Source of the DNA: Lysobacterales bacterium
Lineage (GTDB): Bacteria; Pseudomonadota; Gammaproteobacteria; Xanthomonadales; Rhodanobacteraceae
DNA length: 64,000 bases
Direction of reading: 5' to 3'
Assembly: GCA_014338185.1 (NCBI GenBank)
Contig: QUBV01000001.1
Location: 1-64,000 of the forward strand
In this document: one piece after another, positions 47,888 through 57,583 of the stretch
Position numbering within the stretch: position 1 is the stretch's first letter
How the letters are laid out: the number at the start of each line of letters is the position of its first letter
The notes under the pieces: model-generated
What the model saw: only the letters and a program-made list of their open reading frames with translations
What the model was told of the DNA's origin: nothing
Databases searched by the model: none
Translations under genes and position numbers: made by a program

Positions 47888-48402
47888 CGGCGTCGCCTCC
47901 AGGCGCTGCGCGCCACGCCCAGCCGCGCCACGCTCGCGCGCACATGGGCGTGGGCCAGCGCGATCGCGAGCGCATCGGCGGAATCGGCCTGCAGCTTGCC
48001 CGGCAGCTCCAGCAGCAGGCCCACCATGTGCTGCACCTGCTCCTTGGCGCCCGCGCCGGTGCCGACCACGGCCTGCTTGACCTCGCGCGCGGCATATTCG
48101 TTGACGCCGAGCCCATGCTGGGCCAGCGCGCAGATCGCGGCACCGCGCGCCTGGCCGAGCTTGAGTGCGGAATCGGGGTTGCGCGCGAGGAACACGCGCT
48201 CGATCGCGGCCTCGTGCGGCGCGTACTCGGCGAGGATCGCGCCCAGCGTCTCGAACAGGCACTTGAGCCGCGCGGCGAAATCCTCGGCCGCGAGCAGGTT
48301 GATCGCGGTGTGGAACACGTGGCGGCTGCGGCCGCTCGCGTCGACGTCGATGATGCCCACGCCGGTGCGCTGGCTGCCCGGGTCGATGCCGACGATGCGC
48401 AC
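47884..48402 (-). CDS. ruvC: Holliday junction resolvase RuvC
   Basis: RuvC cuts Holliday junctions symmetrically. Catalytic acidic residues are D7 in VGIDPGS, E in [11 protein letters not shown], and the pair in [14 protein letters not shown]. The GTG at 48402 gives 172 residues with the first aspartate at position 7, as in E. coli (173 residues). An upstream ATG at 48456 would add 18 residues and cannot be excluded. It overlaps ruvA by 4 nt. Confidence 0.94.
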   Translation of the reverse strand: MRIVGIDPGSQRTGVGIIDVDASGRSRHVFHTAINLLAAEDFAARLKCLFETLGAILAEYAPHEAAIERVFLARNPDSALKLGQARGAAICALAQHGLGVNEYAAREVKQAVVGTGAGAKEQVQHMVGLLLELPGKLQADSADALAIALAHAHVRASVARLGVARSAWRRRR

Positions 48403-48531
48403 GCAGGCCGCCACCGGGGTGGCGCTGCCCAGTGGCGCCGCCAGCCAGCGCGTCATGGCGCCGAGCCCGCGCGCGGCAAGGGAACGGTCATCGGCAGGCC
48501 CTGCGTCATGGTGGCGCCATTGTCGCGCGCT

Positions 48532-49221
48532 TCAGCGCTGTGCGGGCGGAAAGCGCGCATCGCGCAGGAAATCGGCGGTGAGGTCGGCTACCTCGCCCGA
48601 CAGCAACAGGCCGGTGTGCGAGGCGTCGACCACGACGTGGTCGGCGATGCCCTTGAGCTGGGTCTCGGCCACCGACACCGTGCCATCGTGCGGCGAGCTG
48701 AGCGGACCGATGGTGACGCCCAGGCCGTAGGGCAGACGCCCCGCGATCACGCCGACCGGGCGCGCGCTGCGCCAGGCCTCGATTCCGCTGAGCAGCGGCG
48801 GCGCGCTCTGGCCGAGCAGCAGGCGCCCGCCGGGCACACTGGCGAGGCTGCGCGCGACCGCGCTGCCGCGCAGCGGCGCGCCGATGCACACGATGCGGCC
48901 CTTGGGCAGGCCGCGCACGCCGCGCGCGGCTTCCAGCGCGACCAGCGAGCCGAGGCTGTGGCCGACCAGGTGCACCGCCTCGGCGTCACTGCGCAGCATG
49001 CGCTCGCGCAGCGTGGCCACCGCGGGGCCGATGCCGCGGAACACGCTCGCGTAGTCGATCGTCTCGACCGAATAGCCGGCGCTGCGCAAGCGCCGCGCCA
49101 GCGGCAACAGCGTGATGCCGCGCATCCAGATCCCGTGCAGCAGGATCACGTGCTCGTGGCGCGGCGCGGTCGCCGGCTGCGCCGTGGCGTCGGGGCGGCG
49201 GCGGCCGTTGGCTTCAGCCAT
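48532..49221 (-). CDS. Alpha/beta hydrolase, lipase-like
   Basis: The 229-residue protein has the oxyanion loop [12 protein letters not shown] near residue 25, the nucleophile elbow VGHSLGS, and a C-terminal acid/histidine region ([18 protein letters not shown]). It most resembles PGAP1/lipase-type hydrolases of lipids or esters. There is no signal peptide. The start at 49221 overlaps the aspS stop by 8 nt, so it is co-transcribed with aspS. The substrate is unknown. Confidence 0.88.
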   Translation of the reverse strand: MAEANGRRRPDATAQPATAPRHEHVILLHGIWMRGITLLPLARRLRSAGYSVETIDYASVFRGIGPAVATLRERMLRSDAEAVHLVGHSLGSLVALEAARGVRGLPKGRIVCIGAPLRGSAVARSLASVPGGRLLLGQSAPPLLSGIEAWRSARPVGVIAGRLPYGLGVTIGPLSSPHDGTVSVAETQLKGIADHVVVDASHTGLLLSGEVADLTADFLRDARFPPAQR

Positions 49222-50980
49222 CGACCTCGCCCCGCACGCACACGTGCACTTCGGCCAGCTGCGCATCGGGCACCGGCGAGGGCGCCCCGGTCATGAGGCA
49301 CTGCGCGCCGGTGGTCTTGGGGAATGCGATCACGTCGCGGATCGAATCGGTGCCGGCCATGAGCGCGGCGATGCGGTCGATCCCGAAGGCGATGCCGCCA
49401 TGCGGCGGTGCGCCGTACTTGAGCGCATCGAGCAGGAAGCCGAACTTGAGCTGTGCCTCCTCGGCGCCAATGCCGAGCAGGTCGAACACCGCGCTCTGCA
49501 TCGAGGAACGGTGGATGCGGATCGAGCCGCCACCGATCTCGTTGCCGTTGAGCACCATGTCATAGCCGCGCGACACCGCGCTGGCCGCATGCGCGCGCAG
49601 GTCGGCCTCGTCGTCGATCGCGGGCGCGGTGAAGGGATGATGCAGCGCCACGTAGCGCTGCGCCTCGGCGTCCCACTCGAACATCGGGAAGTCGGTCACC
49701 CACAGCGGCCGCCAACCGGCCTCGACCAGATCGAAGTCCTTGCCGGCCTTGAGCCGCACCGCGCCCATGAACTCGCTCACGCTGCGCTGGTCGCCGGCGC
49801 CGAAGAAGGCGAGGTCGCCATGGCACAAGCCGATGTGCGCGAGCAGCGCCTTGAACGCATCCTCGGCAAAGAACTTGGCGATCGGCGAATTTACCGCACC
49901 GGAGTCGTCGAGCTTGACGTAGGCCAGGCCCTTGGCGCCGAACTTGGCCGCGTGCGCAGCGTAGTCGTCGATCTGTTTGCGCGAGAGCCGGGCACCGCCG
50001 GGGATGCGCAGCGCGGCCACGCGTCCGCCCGCGGCCGCGGCGGCGTCGGCGAACACCTTGAAGCCGCAATCGCGCACCAGCGCGGCCACGTCGACCAGTT
50101 CGAGCGCGATGCGCAGGTCGGGCTTGTCCGAACCGTAGCGACGCATCGCCTCGGCCCAGCTCAGGCGCGGGAACGGATCGGCCAGCTCCACCCCGATCAC
50201 CTCGCGGAACACCTCGCGCATCATCGCCTCGACGGTGTCCTGCACGATCCGCTCGTCGACCCAAGCAAATTCCATGTCGAGCTGGGTGAACTCGAGCTGG
50301 CGGTCGGCCCGCAGCGCCTCGTCGCGGAAGCAGCGCGCGATCTGGTAGTAGCGGTCGAAGCCGGCCATCATGAGGATCTGCTTGAACAGCTGCGGGCTCT
50401 GCGGCAGCGCGTAGAACTCGCCCGCATGCATGCGCGCGGGCACGAGGAAATCCCGCGCGCCCTCGGGCGTGGCCTTGGTCAGGATCGGCGTCTCGATGTC
50501 CTGGAAGCCGCGCGCGTCGAGCCAGCGCCGCAGCGCCTGCACGAGGCGGATGCGCGTGCGCATCATCTGCTGCATCTCGGGCCGGCGCAGGTCGAGGTAG
50601 CGATACTTGAGGCGGATGTCCTCGCCCGGGTTCTCATGGGCATGGAACGGCAGCGGCTCGGCCTTGTTGAGCACCTCGATGCGCTGCGCGACCACTTCCA
50701 CCTGGCCGCTGCGCAGCTTCGGGTTGACGCTCTCGCGCCGGCGCACAAGGCCGCTCACGCGCAGGCAATCCTCGTAGCCGACCTGCGCGGCGGTGGCCAG
50801 CACCTGCGCATTGCCCTCGGTGGCGGCCGGCTCGGCCACCACCTGCACGATGCCCTCGTGGTCGCGCAGGTCGATGAAGCACAGGCCGCCAAGGTTGCGG
50901 GCCACATCGGCCCAGCCGCACAGGGTGACGTTCTGGCCGATCAAGGCCTCATCGACGAGGCCGCAGAAATGGGTGCGCAT
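49214..50980 (-). CDS. aspS: Aspartyl-tRNA synthetase
   Basis: The 588-residue bacterial-type class II synthetase has an N-terminal anticodon-binding OB fold ([20 protein letters not shown]), motif 2 ([19 protein letters not shown]), a GAD insertion domain (about 290-415) and motif 3 ([16 protein letters not shown]). In the OB fold the residue before GG is Leu. Non-discriminating AspRS enzymes usually have His there, so this one probably charges only tRNA-Asp, but that reading rests on one position. Confidence 0.97.
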   Translation of the reverse strand: MRTHFCGLVDEALIGQNVTLCGWADVARNLGGLCFIDLRDHEGIVQVVAEPAATEGNAQVLATAAQVGYEDCLRVSGLVRRRESVNPKLRSGQVEVVAQRIEVLNKAEPLPFHAHENPGEDIRLKYRYLDLRRPEMQQMMRTRIRLVQALRRWLDARGFQDIETPILTKATPEGARDFLVPARMHAGEFYALPQSPQLFKQILMMAGFDRYYQIARCFRDEALRADRQLEFTQLDMEFAWVDERIVQDTVEAMMREVFREVIGVELADPFPRLSWAEAMRRYGSDKPDLRIALELVDVAALVRDCGFKVFADAAAAAGGRVAALRIPGGARLSRKQIDDYAAHAAKFGAKGLAYVKLDDSGAVNSPIAKFFAEDAFKALLAHIGLCHGDLAFFGAGDQRSVSEFMGAVRLKAGKDFDLVEAGWRPLWVTDFPMFEWDAEAQRYVALHHPFTAPAIDDEADLRAHAASAVSRGYDMVLNGNEIGGGSIRIHRSSMQSAVFDLLGIGAEEAQLKFGFLLDALKYGAPPHGGIAFGIDRIAALMAGTDSIRDVIAFPKTTGAQCLMTGAPSPVPDAQLAEVHVCVRGEVDG

Positions 50981-51101
50981 GCAGGCAGATTGGCGCCGGG
51001 CGCCGCGAATACAAGACGCGAAAGGTTACGGAGGATCGTGCTGCGCTGCAAACAAAACCTGCCGTGCCCGTCCGGTGGGCCACCGCGCGGCCGCAACGAC
51101 A

Positions 51102-51126
51102 GACGCCGGCGCAAGGCGCCGGCGTC
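51102..51126 (-). terminator. Hairpin after the DUF3011 gene
   Basis: A perfect 11-bp stem (51102-51112 with 51116-51126) and 3-nt loop lie 39 bp beyond the DUF3011 stop codon and upstream of aspS. There is no U-tract, so it is a probable, not certain, terminator. Confidence 0.5.
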
Positions 51127-51164
51127 CGCGTATCGATCCGGCGCACGCCGGATCCATGCAGGTC

Positions 51165-51803
51165 TCAACGCCAGCGGCGATCGACGATGAACTCGGCGCC
51201 ACAGCCCTGGTCGACCCAGATGCCGGCGCGGTTCCAGCCCCAGTTGCGGCCCTCGATGCACGGCGTACCCGACAGCTGCTTGGCGATGCGCACCATGCTG
51301 CCGCGACCGGTGTCGATCTGGCACATGCGGTAGTTGTAGCCCTCGCTGCGGCAGCGCACCCGGATCGACTGGTCCCAACCCGGACCCGGCTGCCAGCCAC
51401 CCGGACCGTAACCGGGATCGTAGCCGGGTCCATAGCCGGGGCCACCCGACCAGCGCCGGCTCACGCGGAACACGCCGCTGCAACCCTGGTCGACCCACAC
51501 CCCCGCGCGATTCCAGCCCCAGCTGCGGCCCTCGATGCAGGCCGACTTGGACAGCTGGCGCACGAGATACACGTTGCCGCCGCGGCCGGTGTCGACCTGG
51601 CACATGCGGTAGTTGTAGCCCTGGCTCTCGCACGCGAATTCGATGTCGCGGTCCCAGCCCGGACCCGGCTGCCACTGCGCCTGCAGCACCGGCGCCAGCG
51701 TGCCCGCCACCTGTCCGGCCACCGGCGCAGCCCCAAGCGGGGTCGTGCCCAGCAGCCACACCGTCGCGGCCAATCCCAATGTCCTGATCATGTTCATCCC
51801 CAT
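51165..51803 (-). CDS. Secreted protein with two DUF3011 repeats
   Basis: In this 212-residue protein a signal peptide (TLGLAATVWLLGTTPLGA) is followed by two copies of a module of about 55 residues. Each has C.S.GYNYRMCQ.DTGRG, then a segment close to IEGR.WGWNRAG.WVDQGC, with four conserved cysteines. A Gly/Pro/Tyr-rich linker of about 20 residues (PGYGPGYDPGYGPGG) joins them. The family is common in Xanthomonadales and its function is unknown. The paired cysteines fit a disulphide-bonded periplasmic or extracellular protein. Starts at 51797 or 51791 are also possible, the last having the best ribosome binding site. Confidence 0.88.
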   Translation of the reverse strand: MGMNMIRTLGLAATVWLLGTTPLGAAPVAGQVAGTLAPVLQAQWQPGPGWDRDIEFACESQGYNYRMCQVDTGRGGNVYLVRQLSKSACIEGRSWGWNRAGVWVDQGCSGVFRVSRRWSGGPGYGPGYDPGYGPGGWQPGPGWDQSIRVRCRSEGYNYRMCQIDTGRGSMVRIAKQLSGTPCIEGRNWGWNRAGIWVDQGCGAEFIVDRRWR

Positions 51804-51869
51804 TCATGCCCGCGCAAGTCCGCGCGCGCACAGTGTAGGCGCATTCCGCGCACCGATCGCAAACTTTGG

Positions 51870-52169
51870 TCAGCCCTCGCCGGCGCCCGCGGCGGGCTTG
51901 GCGGCAGGCTTGTCAGCCGGCGCCGGGGTCTCGGCCGCGGGCTTGGGCGCCTCATCGCCGGTGGCGAGGTTGTGCTTGGTCTCGCGCTCGCCCTTGAAGT
52001 CGGTCTCGTACCAGCCGCTGCCGGCAAGCCGGAACGCGGGCGCGGTCACGCGCCGGCGCACGCCGGCCTTGCCGCACTTGGGGCAGTCGCTGGGGTCGGG
52101 ATCGGACAGCTTCTGCAGGCGATCGAAGATGTTGCCGCAGGCGGGGCACTGGAACTCGTAGATGGGCAT
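51870..52169 (-). CDS. FmdB-family zinc-ribbon protein
   Basis: The 99-residue protein begins MPIYEFQCPACGNIFDRLQK and has a zinc ribbon with C8, C11, C29 and C32. An Ala/Pro/Lys-rich tail follows. Relatives are putative regulatory proteins, often encoded next to aspS in this order. It lies upstream of the DUF3011 gene and aspS, on the same strand. Confidence 0.92.
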   Translation of the reverse strand: MPIYEFQCPACGNIFDRLQKLSDPDPSDCPKCGKAGVRRRVTAPAFRLAGSGWYETDFKGERETKHNLATGDEAPKPAAETPAPADKPAAKPAAGAGEG

Positions 52170-52278
52170 TGCGTGACATCGAGCAGCGAATCAATCGCGC
52201 AAGCATACACGCGCGCTGCCGCGCGGGCCGTGAACGGCGCGGGCGCGGCGCCACTGCAGGCGTGGCGCGGCCCCGCCC

Positions 52279-53565
52279 TCATGTGAACAGGCCCAGCGCC
52301 GCGGCCGGGTTCGAGGGGAAGTACCAATGCACGAAGCTCGCGGTCAGGCGCTGCTGGCGATACACCGCCTCGCGGCTCGGACCGCCGTCGGGATTGCGCG
52401 CATGCAGCCACGGCGTGGCCGCGATCCCGGCCTGCGCATGGTGGAAGGTGTGGCCGCGCAGTTCGCCCTCGGGCAGTGCGAGCGCCTGCAGACCCAGGCC
52501 GGCGAGCCGCGCCTGCATCCGCGCGCGGCCAGGCACGAGCCCGGCCATCGAAGCGCAGTGGCCGGCGTGGTCGCACAATTCGTCGAGCAGGCACAGCAGG
52601 CCGCCGCATTCGGCCAGCAACGGCTTGCCCGCAGCCACATGTGCGCGCAGCGCCGCGAACAGGTCGCGGCGTTGTGACAGGCGCTGCAGGTGCAGTTCGG
52701 GATAGCCGCCCGGCAGCCACAGTGCATCGCACTCGGGCAGGGCATCGCCCGCGAGCGGCGAGAACAGGCACAGTTCGGCGCCGGCGGCGCGCAGCAGGTC
52801 GAGGTTGGCCGGATACAGGAAGCAGAACGCGGCATCGCAGGCGATTGCGATGCGGCGCCCGGCCAGCACGCGCGGGATCGCCACCGCGGCCGCGGGCGCG
52901 AAGGCCACGGCGCGTGGCAGGCGCGTGTCGGCGTGCTCGCCCCAGGCATCGGCGAGCGCCTCCAGGCGCGAGTCCAGGTCGACCACCTCGCCGGCGCAAG
53001 TCAGGCCGAGGTCGCGCTCGGGCAAGGCCAGCGCGGCGTCCTGCGGCAAGGCGCCGGCCCAATGCAGGGGCGGGGGCAGGCTGTCGCGCAACAACTGCGC
53101 GTGGTACTGGCCGCCGATGCGGTTGGCGACCACGCCGTGCAGCGCCAAGCCCGCGCGATAGTGCGCCAGGCCGAACGCGAGCGCGCCGAAGCTCTGCGCC
53201 ATCGCGCTCGCGTCGATCACCGCGAGCACTGGCAGGCCCAGTTCGATCGCGAGGTCGGCACTCGAGGGCGTGCCGTCGAACAGGCCCATCACGCCCTCGA
53301 CGAGGATGAGGTCGGCACTCGACGCCGCCGCATGCAGGCGCGCGCGCACGTCGCGCGCACCGCACATCCACAGGTCCAGCTGGTACACGGGCGCGCCGCT
53401 CGCGCGTTCGTGCACGAGCGGATCGAGGAAGTCCGGCCCGCACTTGAACACCCGCACGCGCCGCCCCGCGCGCGCATGCCAGCGCGCGAGCGCCGCCGTC
53501 ACCGAGGTCTTGCCCTGCCCCGACGCCGGCGCGCTCACGAGCAAGGCGGGGCAGGTCGTCGTCAT
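52279..53565 (-). CDS. cobB: Cobyrinate a,c-diamide synthase (CobB/CbiA)
   Basis: This enzyme amidates side chains a and c of (hydrogeno)cobyrinic acid using glutamine and ATP. The 428-residue protein has an N-terminal P-loop (SAPASGQGKTSVTAALARWH) and a C-terminal glutamine amidotransferase-like domain. The nucleophile cysteine is in AECGGLLCLLDEL, and SFVHWYF lies near the end. It starts 57 bp after the btuB stop and presumably shares its cobalamin-controlled transcript. It is the only corrin-biosynthesis gene in the window. Confidence 0.93.
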   Translation of the reverse strand: MTTTCPALLVSAPASGQGKTSVTAALARWHARAGRRVRVFKCGPDFLDPLVHERASGAPVYQLDLWMCGARDVRARLHAAASSADLILVEGVMGLFDGTPSSADLAIELGLPVLAVIDASAMAQSFGALAFGLAHYRAGLALHGVVANRIGGQYHAQLLRDSLPPPLHWAGALPQDAALALPERDLGLTCAGEVVDLDSRLEALADAWGEHADTRLPRAVAFAPAAAVAIPRVLAGRRIAIACDAAFCFLYPANLDLLRAAGAELCLFSPLAGDALPECDALWLPGGYPELHLQRLSQRRDLFAALRAHVAAGKPLLAECGGLLCLLDELCDHAGHCASMAGLVPGRARMQARLAGLGLQALALPEGELRGHTFHHAQAGIAATPWLHARNPDGGPSREAVYRQQRLTASFVHWYFPSNPAAALGLFT

Positions 53566-53622
53566 GCGACCGGCACTGCGGGCAAGCGCATGCGCGGCGC
53601 CTTTCCCATCGACGCGCAGCCG

Positions 53623-55491
53623 TCAGCGGCTGGGCCGGTAGTTGAGCGTGAGCAGGACGCTGCGTCCGGGCTGGTTGAAATACTGCGCGGTCTCATAGCG
53701 ATGGTCGGCGATGTTGTTGAGCGACAGGCGCAGGTTCCAGTCGGCGCCAAGCGCATAGCCGGCGCGCAGGCCATACAGCGTGTAGCCGCCCATGCGCTGG
53801 GTGTTGGCGGCATCCTCGTAGCGCGCGCTCACGAACTGGGCCGAGGCGCCGACGCTCACGCGTCCCCATTGCCGGTCGAGTTCCAGGCGCGCGGTCTGGC
53901 GCGCGCGCCGCGGCAGCAGCTTGTCGCGCGTCGCACCGGACCCCGCATCGCGCGGATCGATCCAGCTCGCGCTCGCATTCCAGTCCCACTGCGCGAGCGT
54001 GCCACCCACGCTCAGCTCGGCGCCGCGGATGTGCGCGGTGTCGATGTTGTTGGGTTGGCCCCAGGGATGGTCATCGTCCACCAGCGAGGAGTCGTAACCG
54101 ATGAGGTCGTCGACACGCGTGACATAGGCGTTGAGCGACCACTGGCCCCAGACCGGCGTGCCGCGCAGGCCGAGTTCGGCGCTGCGCGAGTGTTCCGGGC
54201 GCAGGTTCGGGTTGCCAAAACCGGGGTAATACAGCTCGTTGAAGGTCGGCCCCTTGAACGCGGTGCCGTAGCTGGCCGTGAGGCGCAGCTGCTGTGCCAG
54301 CTGCCAGCCCCACAGCAGGTTGCCGGTGACCTGCGCGTCGAACTGGCTGCTGTCGTCGCGGCGCAGGCTGGCCTGCAGCGCATGCGCGCCAAAACGTCCC
54401 TGCCATTGGCCGAACAAGCCGCTGTTGCGGCGATGGTCGAGCGCGTACACGGTAGTGCTGATGACCCGATCGCGTTGCCAGTCATAGCCGAGCGTGAGCA
54501 GGCCGACGCCGGCCTTGAGATCGGCCTGCAGCGAGGCCAGGTCGCGCACGTTGTCGAAGCGACTGGCTTCCTCGCCACGCAGGTAGTTGGTGTTGCCCTC
54601 GCTGTCGCGGCCCAGACTCGCCGTGAAGCTGGCGCTGTCGCCCGGCGCATAGCGCAGCCGGGTACCCAGCGTGCGCTGCAGCGCGCGATCGGTGTCGCTG
54701 ACACCCGCATCATTCTCGTTGTGGGCGCGTGCCTGGTACAGCCGTGCCTCGGCGTCCCACGCCGCGTTGAAACGGTAACCGCCCTGCAGGTTGATCGAGG
54801 CGTTGCGGAAGCCGTCGCGATCGCGTTCCTCGGGGGCGCAACCCGAGCCGAACACCGGATTGCAGCGCGTGGCGTCGATGCCGTCGCTGCGCTCGTGCGC
54901 CACGCTGGCCGAGTACCAGCCATGCTCGCCGCGCCCGGCCGCGCCCGCGCTCGCGCGCGCGAGGTCGTCGCTGCCCGCGCCGAGGCTCGCGAACGGCGTG
55001 AACGCACCCGCGGGACGGCGCGTGAAGATCTGGATCACGCCGCCGATCGCTTCCGAGCCATACAGGCTCGAAAACGGCCCGCGTACGACTTCGATGCGCT
55101 CGATCTGGTCCACCGGAACGTCCTGCAGCATGGCGCCGCCGAAGGTAGCCGAGCCGATGCGCACACCATCGATGAGCACCACCACGTGGTCGGACTCGGT
55201 GCCGCGCAGGAACAGTGCGCTGGCCTTGCCCGGCCCGCCGTTGTTGGTGAGCACGATGCCGGGCAGGCTGCCGAGCAGATCCAGCACCGACAGCGGCTGC
55301 AGGCGTTCGATCTCGTCGCGGTCGATCACGCTGACCGATGCGAGGGTTTCGAGCAGGCTCTGCTCGGTGCGCGTGGCGGTCACCACCACCTGTTCCAGTT
55401 CCACCGGGGCGCCTTCGGCGGCGAGATGGGCACAGGCGAGCACGCAGGCCGCAGCCAGCGCGTTGCGGACGGAAAAATGGCACAGCGACAT
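53623..55491 (-). CDS. btuB: TonB-dependent vitamin B12 receptor, BtuB-like
   Basis: This 622-residue outer-membrane barrel, close to the 614 of E. coli BtuB, takes up cobalamin with TonB energy. It has a signal peptide (AAACVLACAHLAAEGA), a TonB box region (LEQVVVTATRTEQ), a plug domain (VSVIDRDEIERLQPLSVLDL, then VDQIERIEVVRGPFSSLYGS) and 22 expected barrel strands ending in VLLTLNYRPSR. The start at 55491 gives the signal peptide at the N terminus. A cobalamin riboswitch lies 135 nt upstream, which identifies the substrate with fair certainty. Confidence 0.93.
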   Translation of the reverse strand: MSLCHFSVRNALAAACVLACAHLAAEGAPVELEQVVVTATRTEQSLLETLASVSVIDRDEIERLQPLSVLDLLGSLPGIVLTNNGGPGKASALFLRGTESDHVVVLIDGVRIGSATFGGAMLQDVPVDQIERIEVVRGPFSSLYGSEAIGGVIQIFTRRPAGAFTPFASLGAGSDDLARASAGAAGRGEHGWYSASVAHERSDGIDATRCNPVFGSGCAPEERDRDGFRNASINLQGGYRFNAAWDAEARLYQARAHNENDAGVSDTDRALQRTLGTRLRYAPGDSASFTASLGRDSEGNTNYLRGEEASRFDNVRDLASLQADLKAGVGLLTLGYDWQRDRVISTTVYALDHRRNSGLFGQWQGRFGAHALQASLRRDDSSQFDAQVTGNLLWGWQLAQQLRLTASYGTAFKGPTFNELYYPGFGNPNLRPEHSRSAELGLRGTPVWGQWSLNAYVTRVDDLIGYDSSLVDDDHPWGQPNNIDTAHIRGAELSVGGTLAQWDWNASASWIDPRDAGSGATRDKLLPRRARQTARLELDRQWGRVSVGASAQFVSARYEDAANTQRMGGYTLYGLRAGYALGADWNLRLSLNNIADHRYETAQYFNQPGRSVLLTLNYRPSR

Positions 55492-55625
55492 TATGAAAGG
55501 CTCCTTTGGCCGCACCAACCCGTGCGGCACCGTTGAGGGATGCGACAGGCGGCAAAAGGAGGCAGGGCAGCGTGCTCGGCGCACGGCCACCATGCACAAG
55601 CCCTCCGCTTGTCAGGTCGAGCCAC

Positions 55626-55832
55626 AAGGCCGGTCTCCGGGCTCGCGGGTGAAGACCGACGTCTTCCGGACCGATGCCTTCCCGTGCCGGCGGCACAGTG
55701 GCGTCGTATCGGTCCGATGGCTGCAAGGCCATGCCCGCCCACCGTTGCGGGGGCAGCTCCGGAATTGCGTCGTGCCTTGCGGCAAGCGACGCGCACCGGA
55801 TTCCCGTTTCAACCGTGGATGCGATCCACGGT
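55626..55832 (-). ncRNA. Cobalamin riboswitch controlling btuB-cobB
   Basis: Read on the minus strand, the region holds the conserved parts in order: GAAACGGGAATCCGGTGCG (near 55810-55790), GCTGCCCCCGCAACGGT (55757-55741), the B12 box as CGCCACTG (about 55703-55696), CGGGAAGGC, and CCGGAGACCGGCC (about 55640-55628). A 9-bp hairpin (55812-55820 with 55824-55832) flanks the 5' side. Binding of adenosylcobalamin should block expression of the receptor when B12 is plentiful. Confidence 0.93.
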
Positions 55833-55929
55833 CACCTCAGGCGGGCGGCAGTCTAGCAGCCCGAATGCACACTGCCCAGCCGCGATCGCGGCGACCAGGC
55901 CGCGCCCGAGCCGATGCGCGGCGCCCGCG

Positions 55930-56901
55930 TCACGCCGCGCGCGGCAACCATGGCGTGGCGGGGATCCACACCTTGTCGCGATGGCCGAAGTCGCAGGCCT
56001 GCGGATGCAGGATCTCGGCAAGGATTTCGGCGGATTCGACCAGGCGCGGGCCGGGGCGGTTGAAGTAATGCACGCCATCGACCACGTACACGCGCCGGTC
56101 GCGCACCGCGCGCAGGCCGGCCCACTGCGGCTGCCGGGCCAGCAGTTCGAGTTCGGCGATGCCGTCGGCCAGGGTGAAGCCGCATGGCGTGATCACGATC
56201 ACGTCGGGATCGGCCGCCTCCAGTTCGGCGAACGGCAACGCGGGTGATTCCTCGCCGCGGGTTCCGAGCACGCAGCGGCCGCCCGCGCACTCGATCAGCT
56301 CGGGCACCCAATTGCCCGCGGCGATCAGCGGATCGGTCCACTCCAGCGCGACCACGCTCGGCCGAGCCAGTCCCGCGGTGCGCCGTGCCAGCGCACTGAT
56401 GCGCGCGGCCAGCGTCGCCGCCACCCGCTCACCGCGCTCGGGCACCTGCAGCACGCGTCCGAGATGGCGGATCACCTCGAACACCTCGGCCAGGTCGGCC
56501 GGTTCCACCGACACCACCTGCGGCCGCGGTGTCGCCGCGGGCCAGGCAGCGAGCGCCGATTGCAGGTCGCCCGGCGTCACCGCGCAGATCGCGCACTGGG
56601 TCTGGCTGAGGATGTAGTGCGGCGCGAGCGCCTGCAGGCGCGCGGCGTCCACCTCGTACATGGCCAGTCCCTGCTGCAGCACCTCACCCACACGCTGGTG
56701 GATTTCGCGCGCGCTGCCGCCCGGCGCGATGCGCGAGCGACTGAGCGCGGGCAGGTGGGTGACCTGCGGCGGGAAATCGCACTGGTGCGAACGTGCGACC
56801 AGATGCTCACCCAAGCCGAGCGCGACCACGATCTCGGTGACGCTGGGCAGCAGCGACACGATGCGTGGCGCGTGCGTTGTTGCGAGCGTTGGCTGTGACA
56901 T
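55930..56901 (-). CDS. Cobalamin-binding protein, BtuF-like, without signal peptide
   Basis: The 323-residue protein has the helical-backbone metal receptor fold: RIVSLLPSVTEIVVALGLGE at the N terminus, a middle helix, and a C-terminal lobe ending in HYFNRPGPRLVESAEIL. It also has QTQCAICAV (about 96-104). No hydrophobic export signal precedes the domain, and none appears in frame upstream, so it may be cytoplasmic. It follows the BtuM-like gene by 100 bp under the second riboswitch. No BtuC or BtuD gene is nearby. Confidence 0.87.
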   Translation of the reverse strand: MSQPTLATTHAPRIVSLLPSVTEIVVALGLGEHLVARSHQCDFPPQVTHLPALSRSRIAPGGSAREIHQRVGEVLQQGLAMYEVDAARLQALAPHYILSQTQCAICAVTPGDLQSALAAWPAATPRPQVVSVEPADLAEVFEVIRHLGRVLQVPERGERVAATLAARISALARRTAGLARPSVVALEWTDPLIAAGNWVPELIECAGGRCVLGTRGEESPALPFAELEAADPDVIVITPCGFTLADGIAELELLARQPQWAGLRAVRDRRVYVVDGVHYFNRPGPRLVESAEILAEILHPQACDFGHRDKVWIPATPWLPRAA

Positions 56902-57001
56902 GCATGGCTCCCGTGGCAAGGCCGCCGCGACCACGTCGCGGGACCGTTCGAACCGGGGTCCGCGGCGCATGTGCGCCGCGGGCCCACTCACGTGGACGGG
57001 C

Positions 57002-57583
57002 TCAGGCGCGCGAGGCGCCGTGCACCGAGCCGACCGTCGCGCCTCGCGCGCCGATGCGGCGCACGGCCTCGACGCCGCCCATCACCAGCGCGACATAGGC
57101 GATCGTGGTGCCGACGAACAGCGGCGCCCAGCGCGCAAAGTCCGCGGCCCAGCCGGACATGCTCGCGCCCGGGAAGAAACCGCTGAGCCAGTAGAACGAG
57201 CCATTGGTGAGCGTGAAGGCAATCGTCGCCAGCAGCAGCATGCCGCCACCCAAGGCGAGCGGCGAACGCGCGCGCAGCGCCAGTCGCGCCGCGCCGTACC
57301 ACAACAACGCATAGGCCAGCGGCTCGAACAGGTAGGCGCGCGTGAACAGCGCGGCGGACACATGGCCTTGCCACAGCGCCAGCGCATCGATGAGCAGCGC
57401 GAAGGCGAGGAAGCCGGCGAACAGCTGATGGCGGCGCAGGTAGAAACCGCCGAGGAGGAACACCGCCAGCGACGCATTGGCGCAGTACGCCGACAGGCCG
57501 AAGTAGCTGTAGCGGGTGAAAAACAGCAGTGCCGCCAGCACGCCAGCAAGCACCAGGGTCCGGTTGCGCAACATCGTTGTCAT
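57002..57583 (-). CDS. Membrane protein, likely BtuM-type cobalamin transporter
   Basis: The 193-residue protein has about six membrane segments. It resembles the S-component-like BtuM family in ASLAVFLLGGFYLRRHQLFA and FAGFLAFALLIDALALWQG, with a conserved-looking cysteine C34 in LSAYCANAS. BtuM proteins take up cobalamin without an ECF module. In a studied member a cysteine binds cobalt and removes cyanide. The ATG at 57583 has AGGAG 8 nt upstream. The long leader carries a cobalamin riboswitch, which supports the assignment. Family recognition is from memory of motifs. Confidence 0.72.
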   Translation of the reverse strand: MTTMLRNRTLVLAGVLAALLFFTRYSYFGLSAYCANASLAVFLLGGFYLRRHQLFAGFLAFALLIDALALWQGHVSAALFTRAYLFEPLAYALLWYGAARLALRARSPLALGGGMLLLATIAFTLTNGSFYWLSGFFPGASMSGWAADFARWAPLFVGTTIAYVALVMGGVEAVRRIGARGATVGSVHGASRA

